The position numbers and the translations under genes are program-made. A stretch of DNA of 64,000 nucleotides from Xanthomonas sp. SI (GTDB lineage: Bacteria > Pseudomonadota > Gammaproteobacteria > Xanthomonadales > Xanthomonadaceae), in assembly GCF_014236855.1 (NCBI RefSeq), contig NZ_CP051261.1, positions 2,480,001-2,544,000 of the forward strand, given 5' to 3'. The notes beneath the pieces are model-generated. The model made no database searches. It saw only the letters and a program-made list of their open reading frames with translations, and was not told the origin of the DNA. Of this stretch, positions 49,030 through 59,210 are shown piece after piece (the stretch's first letter is position 1; the number at the start of each line of letters is the position of its first letter).

Positions 49030-50286
49030 TCATCCATTTCGCCCCAACCACGCCACCGCGCCGCGCCCGGCGCGCAGGCCGCTGGCGAAGCAGGCGCTGA
49101 GCAGGTAGCCGCCGGTCGGCGCTTCCCAGTCGAGCATTTCGCCGGCGCAGAAGGTGCCGGGCAGGGCGCGCAGCATCAGCGCCGGGTCCAGCGCTTCCAG
49201 GCGCACGCCGCCGGCGCTGCTGATCGCCTCGGCCAGCGGCCGCGGGCGCAGCAGGGTCAGCGGCAGCCGCTTCAGCGTGGCCGCCGCGCGCGCCGGATCG
49301 TCGCCGGCCTGCTTGCCCAGGACCTCGAACAGCAGCGCCGCCTTGACCCCGTCGATGCCGGCCTGGCGCCGCAGGTGCTCGCCGAAGCTGCGCCCGCCGC
49401 GTGGTTTGCCCAGTTCGGCCTGCAGCCGCGCCAGATCGCGGCCCGGCGCCAGGTCCAGCCACAGCGCGGTCGGCCCGTGCGCGGCGATGGCCTCGCGCAG
49501 GTCCGCCGACAGCGCATAGACCAGGCTGCCCTCGATGCCGTGTTCGCCGACTACGCATTCGCCCTGCAGTGCGTGTTCGCGGCCCTGCGCATCGTGCCAG
49601 TGCGCGATCACCGGCTTCAGCGGCGCGCCGGCATGGCGTTCGCGGAAATGCGCGCTCCAGTCGATATCGAAGCCGCAGTTGGCCGGCTGCAGCGGCGCCA
49701 GGTCGACGCCGCGCGCGCGCAGCGTGTCCTGCCAGGCGCCATCGGAACCCAGCTGCGGCCAGCTGCCGCCGCCCAGCGCCAGCACGCAGGCGTCGGCATG
49801 CACCAGGCGTTCGCCGTCGGCGCTGGCGAAGCGCAGCGCGCCGTCGTGGTCCCAACCCTGCCAGCGATGCTGCACGTGGAAGCGTACCCCGGCTTCCTTC
49901 AGCCGCCGCACCCAGCCGCGCAGCAGCGGCGCGGCCTTGCGGTCCAGCGGGAACACCCGGCCGGAACTGCCGACGTAGGTCTCCACGCCCTGCGCCTGCG
50001 CCCAGGCGCGCAGCGCATCGGCGTCGAAGTCGGCCAGCCATGCGCCGACCTGAGCGGCACGCTCCCGATAGCGCGACACGAACAGCGCGAACGGATCGGA
50101 GTGGGTCAGGTTGAGCCCGCCCTTGCCGGCGATCAGGAACTTGCGCCCGACCGAGCCCTTGCCCTCGTACACATCGACCTCGGCGCCGGCCGCGCGCGCA
50201 GTCTCGGCGGCGATCAGCCCGGCCGGGCCGCCGCCGACGATGGCGATACGGCCGCGCACGGCGGCGGCGAGCTTGTTGGCGGGCAT
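49030..50286 (-). CDS. BaiN/HI0933-type FAD-dependent oxidoreductase (TIGR03862-like)
   Basis: A 418-residue flavoprotein. The dinucleotide-binding motif is IAIVGGGPAGLIAAETARAAG near the N terminus, followed by GRKFLIAGKGGLNLTHS and the second FAD motif FCAGEMLDWEAPTGGYLLSACFASG at the C terminus. The HI0933/BaiN family covers NAD(P)H-dependent flavin reductases of unclear substrate. The ATG at 50286 is preferred over a TTG at 50295. It is 13 bases downstream of the FKBP lipoprotein gene on the same strand. Confidence 0.87.
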   Translation of the reverse strand: MPANKLAAAVRGRIAIVGGGPAGLIAAETARAAGAEVDVYEGKGSVGRKFLIAGKGGLNLTHSDPFALFVSRYRERAAQVGAWLADFDADALRAWAQAQGVETYVGSSGRVFPLDRKAAPLLRGWVRRLKEAGVRFHVQHRWQGWDHDGALRFASADGERLVHADACVLALGGGSWPQLGSDGAWQDTLRARGVDLAPLQPANCGFDIDWSAHFRERHAGAPLKPVIAHWHDAQGREHALQGECVVGEHGIEGSLVYALSADLREAIAAHGPTALWLDLAPGRDLARLQAELGKPRGGRSFGEHLRRQAGIDGVKAALLFEVLGKQAGDDPARAAATLKRLPLTLLRPRPLAEAISSAGGVRLEALDPALMLRALPGTFCAGEMLDWEAPTGGYLLSACFASGLRAGRGAVAWLGRNG

Positions 50287-50299
50287 CGGCGGCAACGGC

Positions 50300-50755
50300 T
50301 CAACGCGGCTTGACGTCGAGCAGTTCGACCTCGAACACCAGCGAGGCGTTCGGTGGAATCACCCCGCCGGCGCCGCTGGCGCCGTAGCCGTATTCCGACG
50401 GGATCATCAGCTTGCGCTTGCCGCCCACGCGCATGCCGGCCACGCCTTCGTCCCAGCCGCGGATCACCTGGCCGCCGCCGAGGGTGAAGCTGAAGGGCTG
50501 GCCGTGGTCGGCGGAGGCGTCGAACTTCTCGCCACGCTGGTCCTTGGCGGCCTCGTCGTACAGCCAACCGGTGTAGTGCACGGTGACCTGGTTGCCGGGC
50601 CGCGCCTCGGCGCCGCTGCCGACCTGCTCGTCGATCATCTGGAAAGCGGCGATGCTGCCGCCCGGCGGCGGGCCCGGCGGCGTGCAGCCGCTCAACAGCC
50701 AGGCAGGCAACGACAGGCTCAACAGCAGCAGGACACGGCGCATGCGGTCATCCAT
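50300..50755 (-). CDS. FKBP-type peptidyl-prolyl isomerase lipoprotein
   Basis: A 151-residue protein beginning with a lipoprotein signal peptide (LPAWLLSGC, lipidated Cys near 23) and an FKBP domain: VTVHYTGWLYD, GQVIRGWDEGVAGMRVGGKRKLMIPSEYGYG and a C-terminal VFEVELLDV. It would act as a proline isomerase or folding helper in the periplasm. An alternative ATG four codons downstream (50743) is equally plausible. Confidence 0.9.
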   Translation of the reverse strand: MDDRMRRVLLLLSLSLPAWLLSGCTPPGPPPGGSIAAFQMIDEQVGSGAEARPGNQVTVHYTGWLYDEAAKDQRGEKFDASADHGQPFSFTLGGGQVIRGWDEGVAGMRVGGKRKLMIPSEYGYGASGAGGVIPPNASLVFEVELLDVKPR

Positions 50756-50809
50756 GGGCGAACAGGGCGTGCAAGGGTAGCGCATCGCCGCAGCGGCTAT
50801 CATCGGCGC

Positions 50810-51175
50810 ATGGCCAAACTGCTGCTCAACCTGCGCCACGTGCCCGACGACGAACTCGCCGAGGTGCGTGCACTGCTCGATGCCGCGCGCATCGACTACT
50901 ACGAAACCCGCCCCGGCACCTTCGGCATTTCCGCCGGTGGCGTGTGGCTGCGCGAGGACGCCGAGCAGGCGCGGGCCAAGGCGCTGCTGGCCGACTACCA
51001 GGCGCAGCGCGGCGAACGCGCCCGCGCCGAGCGTGCCGCGGCGCTGCGCGACGGCAGCGCCGAGACCTTCGCCACGCTGCTGCGGCGGCGCCCGCTGTTC
51101 GTGCTGGCGACGCTGCTGGGCATGCTGCTGATCGCCTCGCTGGTGCTGCTGCCGTTCTTCCTGTTGCGCGGCTGA
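50810..51175 (+). CDS. DUF6164-like membrane protein
   Basis: A 121-residue protein with a soluble N-terminal part resembling ferredoxin-like signalling domains (LLLNLRHVPDDELAEVRALLDAARIDYYETRPGTFGIS) and one C-terminal membrane helix (FVLATLLGMLLIASLVLLPFF). It matches the DUF6164 pattern as I recall it; function unknown. It diverges from the FKBP gene. Confidence 0.7.
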   Translation: MAKLLLNLRHVPDDELAEVRALLDAARIDYYETRPGTFGISAGGVWLREDAEQARAKALLADYQAQRGERARAERAAALRDGSAETFATLLRRRPLFVLATLLGMLLIASLVLLPFFLLRG

Positions 51176-51373
51176 AGCCAGCCGGCGATTGGGAGAGGGC
51201 GCGGCAACCGGCGTGACGTGGCTGGGCGTGTCCCGGAAGGATCGTCGCTCGGCGCCTCAGGCGGCGCATTGGGCCTCGTTGCTCTCTTGCCCTCGCGCAT
51301 GAGCGCGGCGACGCCGTCGCCATCGCCCTCGCGCTGCCAGCCCCGGCCGCACGCCGCACGCTAAAATGCGCGG

Positions 51374-52129
51374 ATGATCGCCAATACCGCCGCCTACCAT
51401 TTCGTCGCCATCGCCGATCCCGACGCGCTTGCAGCGCTATTGCAGGACCGGGCGCAGGCCGGCGCCTTGCGCGGCACCATCCTGGTCGCAGGCGAGGGCA
51501 TCAACCTGTTCCTGGCCGGCGCGCCGGAGGCGATCGACGACTTCTACGCGCAGTTGCGTGCCGACCCGCGCTTCGCCGCGCTGCGGGTCAAGACCAGCAG
51601 CAGCGCGCAGCAACCGTTCGCGCGGCTGAAGACCAAGGTCAAGCCGGAGATCATCAGTTTCCGCCGCGATGCCGCCTCGCCGCTGGCCGCCGAACGCGCC
51701 CCGGCAGTGGCGCCGGCCACGCTGCAGCGCTGGCTGCGCCAGGGCCACGACGACACCGGCCGCCGCGTGGTACTGCTGGACACGCGCAACGCCCAGGAAG
51801 TGGACTACGGCACGTTCGCGGGCGCGCTGACCCTGCCGATCGTCAAGTTCACCGACTTGCCCGAGGCGCTGGCGCCGCATCGCGCCGACCTGGCCGACGC
51901 CACCGTGGTCAGCTTCTGCACCGGCGGCATTCGCTGCGAGAAGGCGGCGCTGTGGATGCGCGCCGACGGCATGGACAACGTGCTGCAACTGGACGGCGGC
52001 ATCCTCGGCTATTTCGAGGAAGTGGGCGGCGAGGGCTACGCCGGCCGCTGCTTCGTGTTCGACGAACGCGTGGCGTTGGACCCGCAGCTGCAGCCGCTGG
52101 TGGATGTCGCGGCGCCGGTGAGCGATTGA
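51374..52129 (+). CDS. trhO: tRNA uridine(34) hydroxylase, rhodanese-related
   Basis: A 251-residue protein with the N-terminal UPF0176 domain (GTILVAGEGINLFLAG) and a C-terminal rhodanese domain with the active Cys in SFCTGGIRCEKAALWM. TrhO proteins hydroxylate U34 of certain tRNAs in an oxygen-dependent way. The C-terminal extension of some members is absent, giving a short form. Convergent with the SDR gene across heptamer tracts. Confidence 0.88.
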   Translation: MIANTAAYHFVAIADPDALAALLQDRAQAGALRGTILVAGEGINLFLAGAPEAIDDFYAQLRADPRFAALRVKTSSSAQQPFARLKTKVKPEIISFRRDAASPLAAERAPAVAPATLQRWLRQGHDDTGRRVVLLDTRNAQEVDYGTFAGALTLPIVKFTDLPEALAPHRADLADATVVSFCTGGIRCEKAALWMRADGMDNVLQLDGGILGYFEEVGGEGYAGRCFVFDERVALDPQLQPLVDVAAPVSD

Positions 52130-52452
52130 TTGCCGCGGCAGGGATTGGGGAGTCGGGATTGGGGATTGGCAAAGGCGGTCTGCCACGCGACTGACCAAAA
52201 ATTTGCGCTCTGCAAGCTGGGTCGCCGCCGCGTCATATCAGCGCCTCAAAGGAATCCTCTCTAGCGAATCCCCAATCCCCAGCGACGAATCCCGTAAAAC
52301 GGGTCTGGCCTGGCAAGCGCCCGGTCAGCGCTCCGAGCCGTAGTGTTCTCCAGGAGCAGGAAGCCAGTGGCGCGATGGCGCACTCGGCCCCTCTGGCAAG
52401 GCAGAAGCCGCTTTGGCGAATCCCCAATCCCGAATCCCCAATCCCAACGCCG
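52130..52452. repeat. 323-bp convergent intergenic region with three heptamer tracts
   Basis: Between trhO and the convergent SDR gene lie tracts of GGGATTG/GGGAGTC type at 52141-52168 and their inverse (AATCCC type) at 52264-52292 and 52418-52446. The opposite orientation allows long hairpins that may end transcription from both sides. No gene is supported. Confidence 0.8.
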
Positions 52453-53259
52453 TCAGGCGTACTGCATCTTGCGCGTCATCCCGCCATCGACCACGAAGTC
52501 CTGGCCGGTCACGAACCCGGCATCGCCCGACAGCAGATACACCGCCAACGCACCGATATCCTGCGGCGTGCCGACCCGGCCGGCCGGATGCTGCGCATGG
52601 TCCTGCCGCGACAGCGCCGGCTTGCGCCGCGCGCTGGGCTTGCGCCAGGCATCGGTGGCGATCCAGCCGGGGCTGATGCAGTTGACCCGCACCGCCGGCC
52701 CGGCGCTGATCGCCAGCGCATGGGTGAAGGCCAGCAGGCCGCCTTTCGCCGCCGCGTAGGCTTCGCTGTCGGGTTCTGATTGGTGGGCGCGGGTCGAGGC
52801 GATATTGACGATCGCGCCGCCGCCGGGGCTGTCGCGGAGTGCCGGCAGCGCGTGCTTGCTGCACAGGAAGGCGCCGCCCAGACTTGCGCCCAGGCGCCGG
52901 TTCCATTCGCGCAGCGCCAGGCGCTCCAGCGGGCCGCTGTGCGGATCGGCGACGCCGGCATTGTTGACCAGGCCGTCGATGCGGCCGAACTGCGCCAGTG
53001 CTGCGTCGACGAAGCGCCGCACGCCGGCTTCGGCGGCCACGTCCAGGCGCCGGAACAACACCCGGTCGCCGGCATCGAGTTCGGCGACGCAGGCGCGCCC
53101 GGCCTCGGCGTCCAGATCGCCGAACGCGACCCGGCCGCCGGCGCCCAGCACCGCCTGCACCACGCCGCGGCCGATGCCCTGCGCGCCGCCGGTGACCAGG
53201 ATCACGCGGTCGCGCAGCGGCAGGGCGGGGGTGGTGGGTATCGGCGGGATCAGGGACAT
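52453..53259 (-). CDS. short-chain dehydrogenase/reductase
   Basis: A 268-residue classical SDR. The cofactor motif is VTGGAQGIGRG, NNAGVAD follows, and the catalytic residues are Ser in NIAST and Tyr-Lys in YAAAKGG. The Ser of the usual triad is in IASTRAHQSEPDSEAYAAAK. The C terminus FVTGQDFVVDGGMTRKM is typical. The presence of Asp at the end of beta2 (FGDLDAE) suggests NAD rather than NADP. Substrate unknown. Confidence 0.88.
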   Translation of the reverse strand: MSLIPPIPTTPALPLRDRVILVTGGAQGIGRGVVQAVLGAGGRVAFGDLDAEAGRACVAELDAGDRVLFRRLDVAAEAGVRRFVDAALAQFGRIDGLVNNAGVADPHSGPLERLALREWNRRLGASLGGAFLCSKHALPALRDSPGGGAIVNIASTRAHQSEPDSEAYAAAKGGLLAFTHALAISAGPAVRVNCISPGWIATDAWRKPSARRKPALSRQDHAQHPAGRVGTPQDIGALAVYLLSGDAGFVTGQDFVVDGGMTRKMQYA

Positions 53260-53365
53260 GGCGGACGACCGTGCGGGGCGGGAGTACAGCGTAGCCAGGC
53301 GGCCGTGCAGTCGGCGTTGCCGTCGTCGCGGCTGTGTGTGGGTGTCGACAGACAGCGGGGCGCCC

Positions 53366-53469
53366 GTACCCTCATCCGCCCCTTCGGGGCACCTTCTCCC
53401 GGAGGGAGAAGGGGGCGCTGGCTTGCTTGAGCCCCTCTCCCACCGGGAGAGGGGTTGGGGTGAGGGTAC
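53366..53469. repeat. dispersed copy of the GTACCCTCA...TGAGGGTAC intergenic element
   Basis: A 104-bp element bounded by the perfect inverted repeat GTACCCTCA/TGAGGGTAC. It contains CCCCTTCGGGG and hairpins of the CTTCTCCC/GGGAGAAG and CTCTCCC/GGGAGAG type, matching the modules of the array at 18143-18652. The rest of the 53260-53591 gap holds no gene. Confidence 0.85.
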
Positions 53470-53591
53470 GTCCGCACGCAAACCCTGGCGCAGCCATGCC
53501 GCCACCGCAAATCAGCGTTCCGGCCCCGGCCGCTGCAATCGGCCCGTCCGTCCCCATTTCCACTGCATCGCTTTGCAGGAACCCGCTCTCC

Positions 53592-54587
<996 letters not shown>

Positions 54588-55047
54588 GCATCGGCAGGCG
54601 TGGCCACGCACTGCACGGCCGCGTCTGGACTACCTTGGCGCGCAGCGTAGACAAGTCGCGGCGACAGCGGCGGTTTTCACTTCGTCTTGCCGGGGCCTTG
54701 GATCAGATTCGGATGGCGTGCCAGGGGCTGGCGCGCACGTGGCGGCAGGACCCGGCATCGCGCCGGTCGGCGCCACGCATCAATGGATCGAAACAGGGGG
54801 CGTCACATGGAATCCGAGTACCTGCCGCCGGCCGCGCGCGGCTGCGGCCTGGAGGCCGTCTTGCATCAGCTCGCGCTGCAACTGCAACGTCTGCAACGCG
54901 CGCCGGACGCCGCCGGGGCGACGCAGCCGATGCGCAGGCAGGTGTTCGCCGAAGCGTCGGTCGCGGAGTAGCGCTGCGTCGCGCCAGAAGCGTGCCCGAG
55001 GCGCGCGGCACCGCTTCGGCGCGAACTTTTTCGGTGGGGAGCGCGGG
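54588..55047. other. 460-bp region between LLM gene and exoD
   Basis: Only a possible small gene (54807-54971, given separately) was seen; no repeats, tRNA or clear terminator. Confidence 0.5.
54807..54971 (+). CDS. possible small protein (54 aa)
   Basis: A 54-residue reading frame beginning MESEYLPPAARGCG, with a central amphipathic helix LEAVLHQLALQLQRLQR. A purine-rich leader (AACAGGGGGCGTCAC) precedes the ATG. No family is recognised. In a genome of this base composition a frame of this length can arise by chance, so the call is tentative. Confidence 0.35.
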   Translation: MESEYLPPAARGCGLEAVLHQLALQLQRLQRAPDAAGATQPMRRQVFAEASVAE

Positions 55048-55698
55048 CTACAGCTTGTGCATCCACTCGCGGCTCAGGTCCACCACCTGGTCCGAGGCCA
55101 GGCCCAGGCCGAACGCCACCGCGATGCCGCCCAGCCACGACACCAGCATCAGGCCGCCGTCGCGTTCCAGCAGGGCCAGCGAGAACAGCAGCAGCATCGC
55201 GCCGAACGCGTAGTTGGTGAACGGGATTGGCAGCGACAGCAGGATCCCCAGCACCACCAGCAGCAGGCCGCTGAACGCGCGTGCCGGCAGCGTCTCGACC
55301 AGCGCCGGCAGGCGCGGCTTGAGCAACTTGTCCAGCCGCCGCAGCCACGGTGCGATGCGCCCGACGAAGCGCTGCATGGTGCGCCGGCGCGGGCCGCGTT
55401 CGCCGATGAAGCGCGGCAACCAGGGCTTGCGCAGGCCGATCAGCATCTGCGCGCCGATCAGCGTCACCAGCGGCCCGCTGAGGCCGCCGGCCAGGCCCGG
55501 CACCGGCAGGAACGCCGGCAGGATCGCCACGAACAGGAACACGCCGAACGCGCTGTGCTGCAGGTCGGCCAGGATCGTGCGCAGCCGCAACTGCTCGTCC
55601 GGATCGCCGAGCAGGAAGGTGTCGAGCAGGGTGCGGATGCCTTCGGCGCTGTAGCCGTGGCCGGGCTCCGCGTCGGGCGCGTCACCCGGTGATGTCAT
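55048..55698 (-). CDS. ExoD-family exopolysaccharide synthesis protein
   Basis: A 216-residue inner-membrane protein of the ExoD family, with several hydrophobic helices (FGVFLFVAILPAFLPVPGL, ALVETLPARAFSGLLLVVLG and VSWLGGIAVAFGLGLA). The N terminus is acidic. ExoD affects exopolysaccharide production and alkaline or stress tolerance in Sinorhizobium; its molecular role is unclear. It overlaps the end of the CNNM/CorC gene by 17 bases on the same strand. Confidence 0.83.
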   Translation of the reverse strand: MTSPGDAPDAEPGHGYSAEGIRTLLDTFLLGDPDEQLRLRTILADLQHSAFGVFLFVAILPAFLPVPGLAGGLSGPLVTLIGAQMLIGLRKPWLPRFIGERGPRRRTMQRFVGRIAPWLRRLDKLLKPRLPALVETLPARAFSGLLLVVLGILLSLPIPFTNYAFGAMLLLFSLALLERDGGLMLVSWLGGIAVAFGLGLASDQVVDLSREWMHKL

Positions 55699-57025
55699 CG
55701 CTGTTCTCGTCCTGCAGCTTGCTCAGCAGCAGCTTGTCCACGCGCGCGCCGTCCAGGTCGACGATCTCGATGCGCCAGCCGGCCCAGTCGAAGAACTCGC
55801 CGGCGTGCGGAATGCGGCCGAAGTAGTAGATGCACAGGCCGGCCAGGGTGTTGTAGTCGCCTTCCTCAGCGTTGGGCAGTTCGGCGCCGCCGAGCAGCTC
55901 GCGCAGATCCTCGATCGCCAGCGAGCCGTCGATCAGCAGCGAGCCGTCGGCGCGGGTCACCACCAGCGCGTCCTCGTCGGCGTTGTCCACCGACTGCAGG
56001 CGCCCGACCACCGCGCCCATCAGGTCGCTGATCGTGACCAGGCCCTGGATCTCGCCGTACTCGTCCACCACCAGCGCCATCGACTGTTGTTCCTCGCGGA
56101 AGATCTCCAGCAGCTTCATCGCGTGGGTGGATTCGGAGACGAACAGGGTCTCGCGCAGGCTCTGGAACAACTGGGTGGCATCACCGTCCATGCGCGTGAC
56201 CAGCGATTTCACTTCCAGCACGCCGGCGATGTCCTGGTCGCTGCCGCGGTATACCGGATAGCGCGAGAACTCGTGCTCGCGCATGGTCTGGAAATTGCGC
56301 TCCGCCTCGGCGTTGGCGTCGAGCCAGGCGATGCGGTTGCGCGGCGTCATCAGGCTGTCGGCGGTGCGGTCGCCCAGGCGCATGACCCGGTTCATCATGT
56401 CGCGCTCGTGGCTGTCGATCACGCCGGCCTCGTGGCTCTCGGCCACCAGCATGCGGATCTCCTCTTCGGTCACCGACGCCGATTGCTCGTTGCCCAGGCC
56501 CAGCACCCGCAGCACCAGCCGGGTCGAGCGCGACAGCACCCACACCGCGGGCGCGGCGACGAGCGCCAGCCAGCCCATCGGCACCGCGACGAAGCCGGCG
56601 ATGACTTCCGAGCGGGTCAGCGCCAGGCGCTTGGGCACCAGTTCGCCGAAGATCAGCGTCAGGAAGGTGATCAGCACGATCGCCAGGGTCTTGCCGATCA
56701 CCGCCGAGTACGGCTGCGGCTGCCCGATCAGGCTGAAGGTGGCCGACAGCGCCGGGAACAGCGATTGCAGCTTGGTCGCGATCGCCTCGCCGATGGCCTC
56801 GCCACCGAACACGCCGGTCAGGATGCCGATCGCGGTGATGCCGATCTGCACGGTGGATAGGAAGTTTTCCGGATTCTCGGCCAGCGCCAGCGCCTTGGCC
56901 GCACGCGTGCTGGATTGCGCCATCTGTTTCAGGCGGCTCTTGCGCGAGGTCATCAGCGACATCTCGGACATCGCGAAGAAGCCGTTCAGCAGCACCAGGG
57001 CTGCCACGACCAATAATTCAAGCAT
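55682..57025 (-). CDS. CNNM/CorC-family transport protein (DUF21-CBS-CorC)
   Basis: A 447-residue membrane protein. It has an N-terminal DUF21/CNNM region with three or four helices (LLVVAALVLLNGFFAMSEMSL, FGELVPKRLALTRSE), two CBS domains (about 200-320; TPRNRIAWLDANA, QQSMALVVDEYGEIQGLVTISD) and a C-terminal CorC_HlyC domain (DLDGARVDKLLLSKL). This family is linked to magnesium and possibly other divalent cation export. The ATG at 57025 is preceded by GGGAGCGCGC. Divergent from the DUF47/pit pair. Confidence 0.88.
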   Translation of the reverse strand: MLELLVVAALVLLNGFFAMSEMSLMTSRKSRLKQMAQSSTRAAKALALAENPENFLSTVQIGITAIGILTGVFGGEAIGEAIATKLQSLFPALSATFSLIGQPQPYSAVIGKTLAIVLITFLTLIFGELVPKRLALTRSEVIAGFVAVPMGWLALVAAPAVWVLSRSTRLVLRVLGLGNEQSASVTEEEIRMLVAESHEAGVIDSHERDMMNRVMRLGDRTADSLMTPRNRIAWLDANAEAERNFQTMREHEFSRYPVYRGSDQDIAGVLEVKSLVTRMDGDATQLFQSLRETLFVSESTHAMKLLEIFREEQQSMALVVDEYGEIQGLVTISDLMGAVVGRLQSVDNADEDALVVTRADGSLLIDGSLAIEDLRELLGGAELPNAEEGDYNTLAGLCIYYFGRIPHAGEFFDWAGWRIEIVDLDGARVDKLLLSKLQDENSDDITG

Positions 57026-57275
57026 GCGCGCGCTCCCTGGCGGCAAGGGAAGCGGGGACATGGGCGCCGAGGCGGCGCGGGGGAGGGGGGCTAGGGTGGT
57101 CGTCCATAGGGTGCGCCTAGCGACGGCGCGGCTGCATGGTAGCAAACCCGGGTGGCGGCCGCGTCCACGCGACGCCGACCCGCTGCCGCCGGTCGCCCGA
57201 TTCCCCCGTTTTGTCAGCAAACGGTCATAATTCCGCCCCGGTGCCGTCCCTCCCGCGACGGCGGGATTGCGTTTC

Positions 57276-57905
57276 ATGTTCTCGTTGCAGACCATCTTCG
57301 GTTCCGGCAAGCAGTTCTACACCCTGCTCGACGAAGCGGCGCAGGCCGCCTACGACAGCACCAAGGCGCTGCATTCGATGATGCGCGCATCGTCGGACCG
57401 GCAGCCGGCGCTGGACGCCTTCAAGCTGGCGCGACTGCGCGAGCGCGCCGCCGCCGACAAGATCGGCCAGGCGCTGGTCGACAGCTTCATGACCCCGATC
57501 GAGCGCGAGGACATCGAGGCGCTGGGCTCGGCGCTGTACAAGATCCCCAAGCAGGTGGAGAAGTTCGCCGACCGCTATTCGCTGGCGGTGCAGCACCTGG
57601 AGCACATCGACTTCGCCCCGCGCGCGGCGATGCTGGAACAGGCCGCGGCGGTGGTGGTGGAGATGGTCCACGACCTGCGCAACATGCACCTGGACCGGAT
57701 GAGCGCGCTCAACGACAAGCTGCGCTCGCTGGAGAACGAGGCCGACCGGCTGATGCTGGAGCTGTACCGCGACATCTACTCCGGGCGCCTGGACAACCTG
57801 CAGATGTTCCTGCTCAAGGAATTCTTCGAGATCCTGGAGAAGGCCATCGACCGCTGCCGCGAGGCCGGCGTGGTGGTCTACCAGATCGTGCTGAAGAATT
57901 CGTAA
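57276..57905 (+). CDS. DUF47/PhoU-like protein
   Basis: A 209-residue all-helical cytoplasmic protein of the DUF47 (PhoU-like) family (IEREDIEALGSALYKIPKQVEKFADRY, VVVEMVHDLRNMHLDRMSALNDKLRSLENEADRL). DUF47 genes regularly precede low-affinity phosphate transporter genes, as here, and are thought to modulate Pit. An in-frame TTG lies three codons upstream of the chosen ATG. Eighty-five bases separate it from the transporter gene. Confidence 0.9.
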   Translation: MFSLQTIFGSGKQFYTLLDEAAQAAYDSTKALHSMMRASSDRQPALDAFKLARLRERAAADKIGQALVDSFMTPIEREDIEALGSALYKIPKQVEKFADRYSLAVQHLEHIDFAPRAAMLEQAAAVVVEMVHDLRNMHLDRMSALNDKLRSLENEADRLMLELYRDIYSGRLDNLQMFLLKEFFEILEKAIDRCREAGVVVYQIVLKNS

Positions 57906-57990
57906 TGGGCACGGTCCGGATCCGCTGCATGCGCGGCTGCGCCGCCATGCCCGCCGCCGCGGCCGCCATGGGTGAGGCGAGGAGCGCACG

Positions 57991-59112
57991 ATGCTGACGC
58001 TGGTCCTGATCGTGATCCTGGCCGCGCTGGTGTTCGAGTTCATCAACGGCTTCCACGACACCGCCAATTCCATCGCCACGGTGGTCGCGACCAAGGTGCT
58101 CAGCCCCGGCTGGGCGGTGATCCTGGCCGCCGGCATGAACCTGATCGGCGCGCTGACCGGCACCGCGGTGGCGATGACCATCGCCTCGGGCCTGCTCAAC
58201 ACCGACGTGGTGACGGTCACCCCGCAGGTGATCCTGTGCGCCCTGCTCGGCGGCATCGTCTGGAACCTGATCACCTGGTGGAAAGGCCTGCCGTCCTCGT
58301 CCTCGCACGCCTTGATCGGCGGCCTGTGCGGCGCCGGCCTGGCCGCGGCGCACAACAACTGGGGCGCGCTGATCTGGTCGCAGAACGTCGGCGACTGGGC
58401 CAAGAACAAGGGCCTGCTGTGGAAGGTGTTCGTGCCGATGATCACCTCGCCGATCGCCGGCTTCCTGCTCGGCATCGCGGTGATGCTGCTGCTGTGGGCG
58501 ATGATCGCCGGGCTGTCCAAGGTCGGCGGCCGCATCGGCCGGCTGGCGCGGCCGCGCTGGGTCAACGCCTTCTTCGGCAAGGCGCAGATCGCCTCGGCCG
58601 CGTACATGGGCTATGCGCACGGCCACAACGACGCGCAGAAGACCATGGGCATCATCGCCATGACCCTGGTCGGCGCGCAGAGCACCGGCGCGCTGGACGA
58701 GCTGCCGTTGTGGCTGGCGTTCCTGCACCCGGCCGCCAGTCAGGGCCAGGGCATCGCCACCTGGATCGTGCTGACCTGCGCGGTGGTGATGGCCGCCGGC
58801 ACCGCCTCGGGCGGCTGGAAGATCATCAAGACGCTGGGCCACAAGATGGTCAAGCTGCACCCGATCCACGGCTTCGCCGCGGAAACCAGCTCGGCGACGA
58901 TCCTGACCCTGGCCGCGCACTTCGGCATGCCGGTGTCCACCACCCACAGCATCTCCACCGCGATCATGGGCGTGGGCTTCGCCAAGAACCCGCGCTCGCT
59001 GCGCTTCGGCGTGATCGAGCGCATCGTCTGGGCCTGGATCCTGACCATCCCGGCCGCTGCCGGCGTGGCGTATTTGATTTTCCGATTGTTTGCGCTGTTT
59101 GGTTGGACGTGA
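57991..59112 (+). CDS. pit: inorganic phosphate transporter, PiT family
   Basis: A 373-residue inner-membrane transporter with about ten helices and the PiT signature repeats: FEFINGFHDTANSIATVVATKVL near the N terminus and YAHGHNDAQKTMGI in the second half. It imports metal-phosphate with protons. It follows DUF47, the standard pairing, and converges with the S10-type peptidase across inverted heptamer tracts. Confidence 0.95.
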   Translation: MLTLVLIVILAALVFEFINGFHDTANSIATVVATKVLSPGWAVILAAGMNLIGALTGTAVAMTIASGLLNTDVVTVTPQVILCALLGGIVWNLITWWKGLPSSSSHALIGGLCGAGLAAAHNNWGALIWSQNVGDWAKNKGLLWKVFVPMITSPIAGFLLGIAVMLLLWAMIAGLSKVGGRIGRLARPRWVNAFFGKAQIASAAYMGYAHGHNDAQKTMGIIAMTLVGAQSTGALDELPLWLAFLHPAASQGQGIATWIVLTCAVVMAAGTASGGWKIIKTLGHKMVKLHPIHGFAAETSSATILTLAAHFGMPVSTTHSISTAIMGVGFAKNPRSLRFGVIERIVWAWILTIPAAAGVAYLIFRLFALFGWT

Positions 59113-59208
59113 GGGATTGGGGAGTCGGGATTAGGGATTCGTAAAAGCGGGTCTGGCGCGCGCCGAAACCCCGCTCTTGCCAATCCCGAATCCCCAATCC
59201 CGAATCCC
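59113..59208. repeat. inverted pair of heptamer tracts between convergent genes
   Basis: GGGATTG/GGGAGTC/GGGATTA units at 59113-59140 face AATCCCG/AATCCCC units at 59181-59208 around a 40-bp spacer. The arms are mostly complementary, giving a long hairpin between pit and the peptidase gene. Confidence 0.85.
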
Positions 59209-59210
59209 GG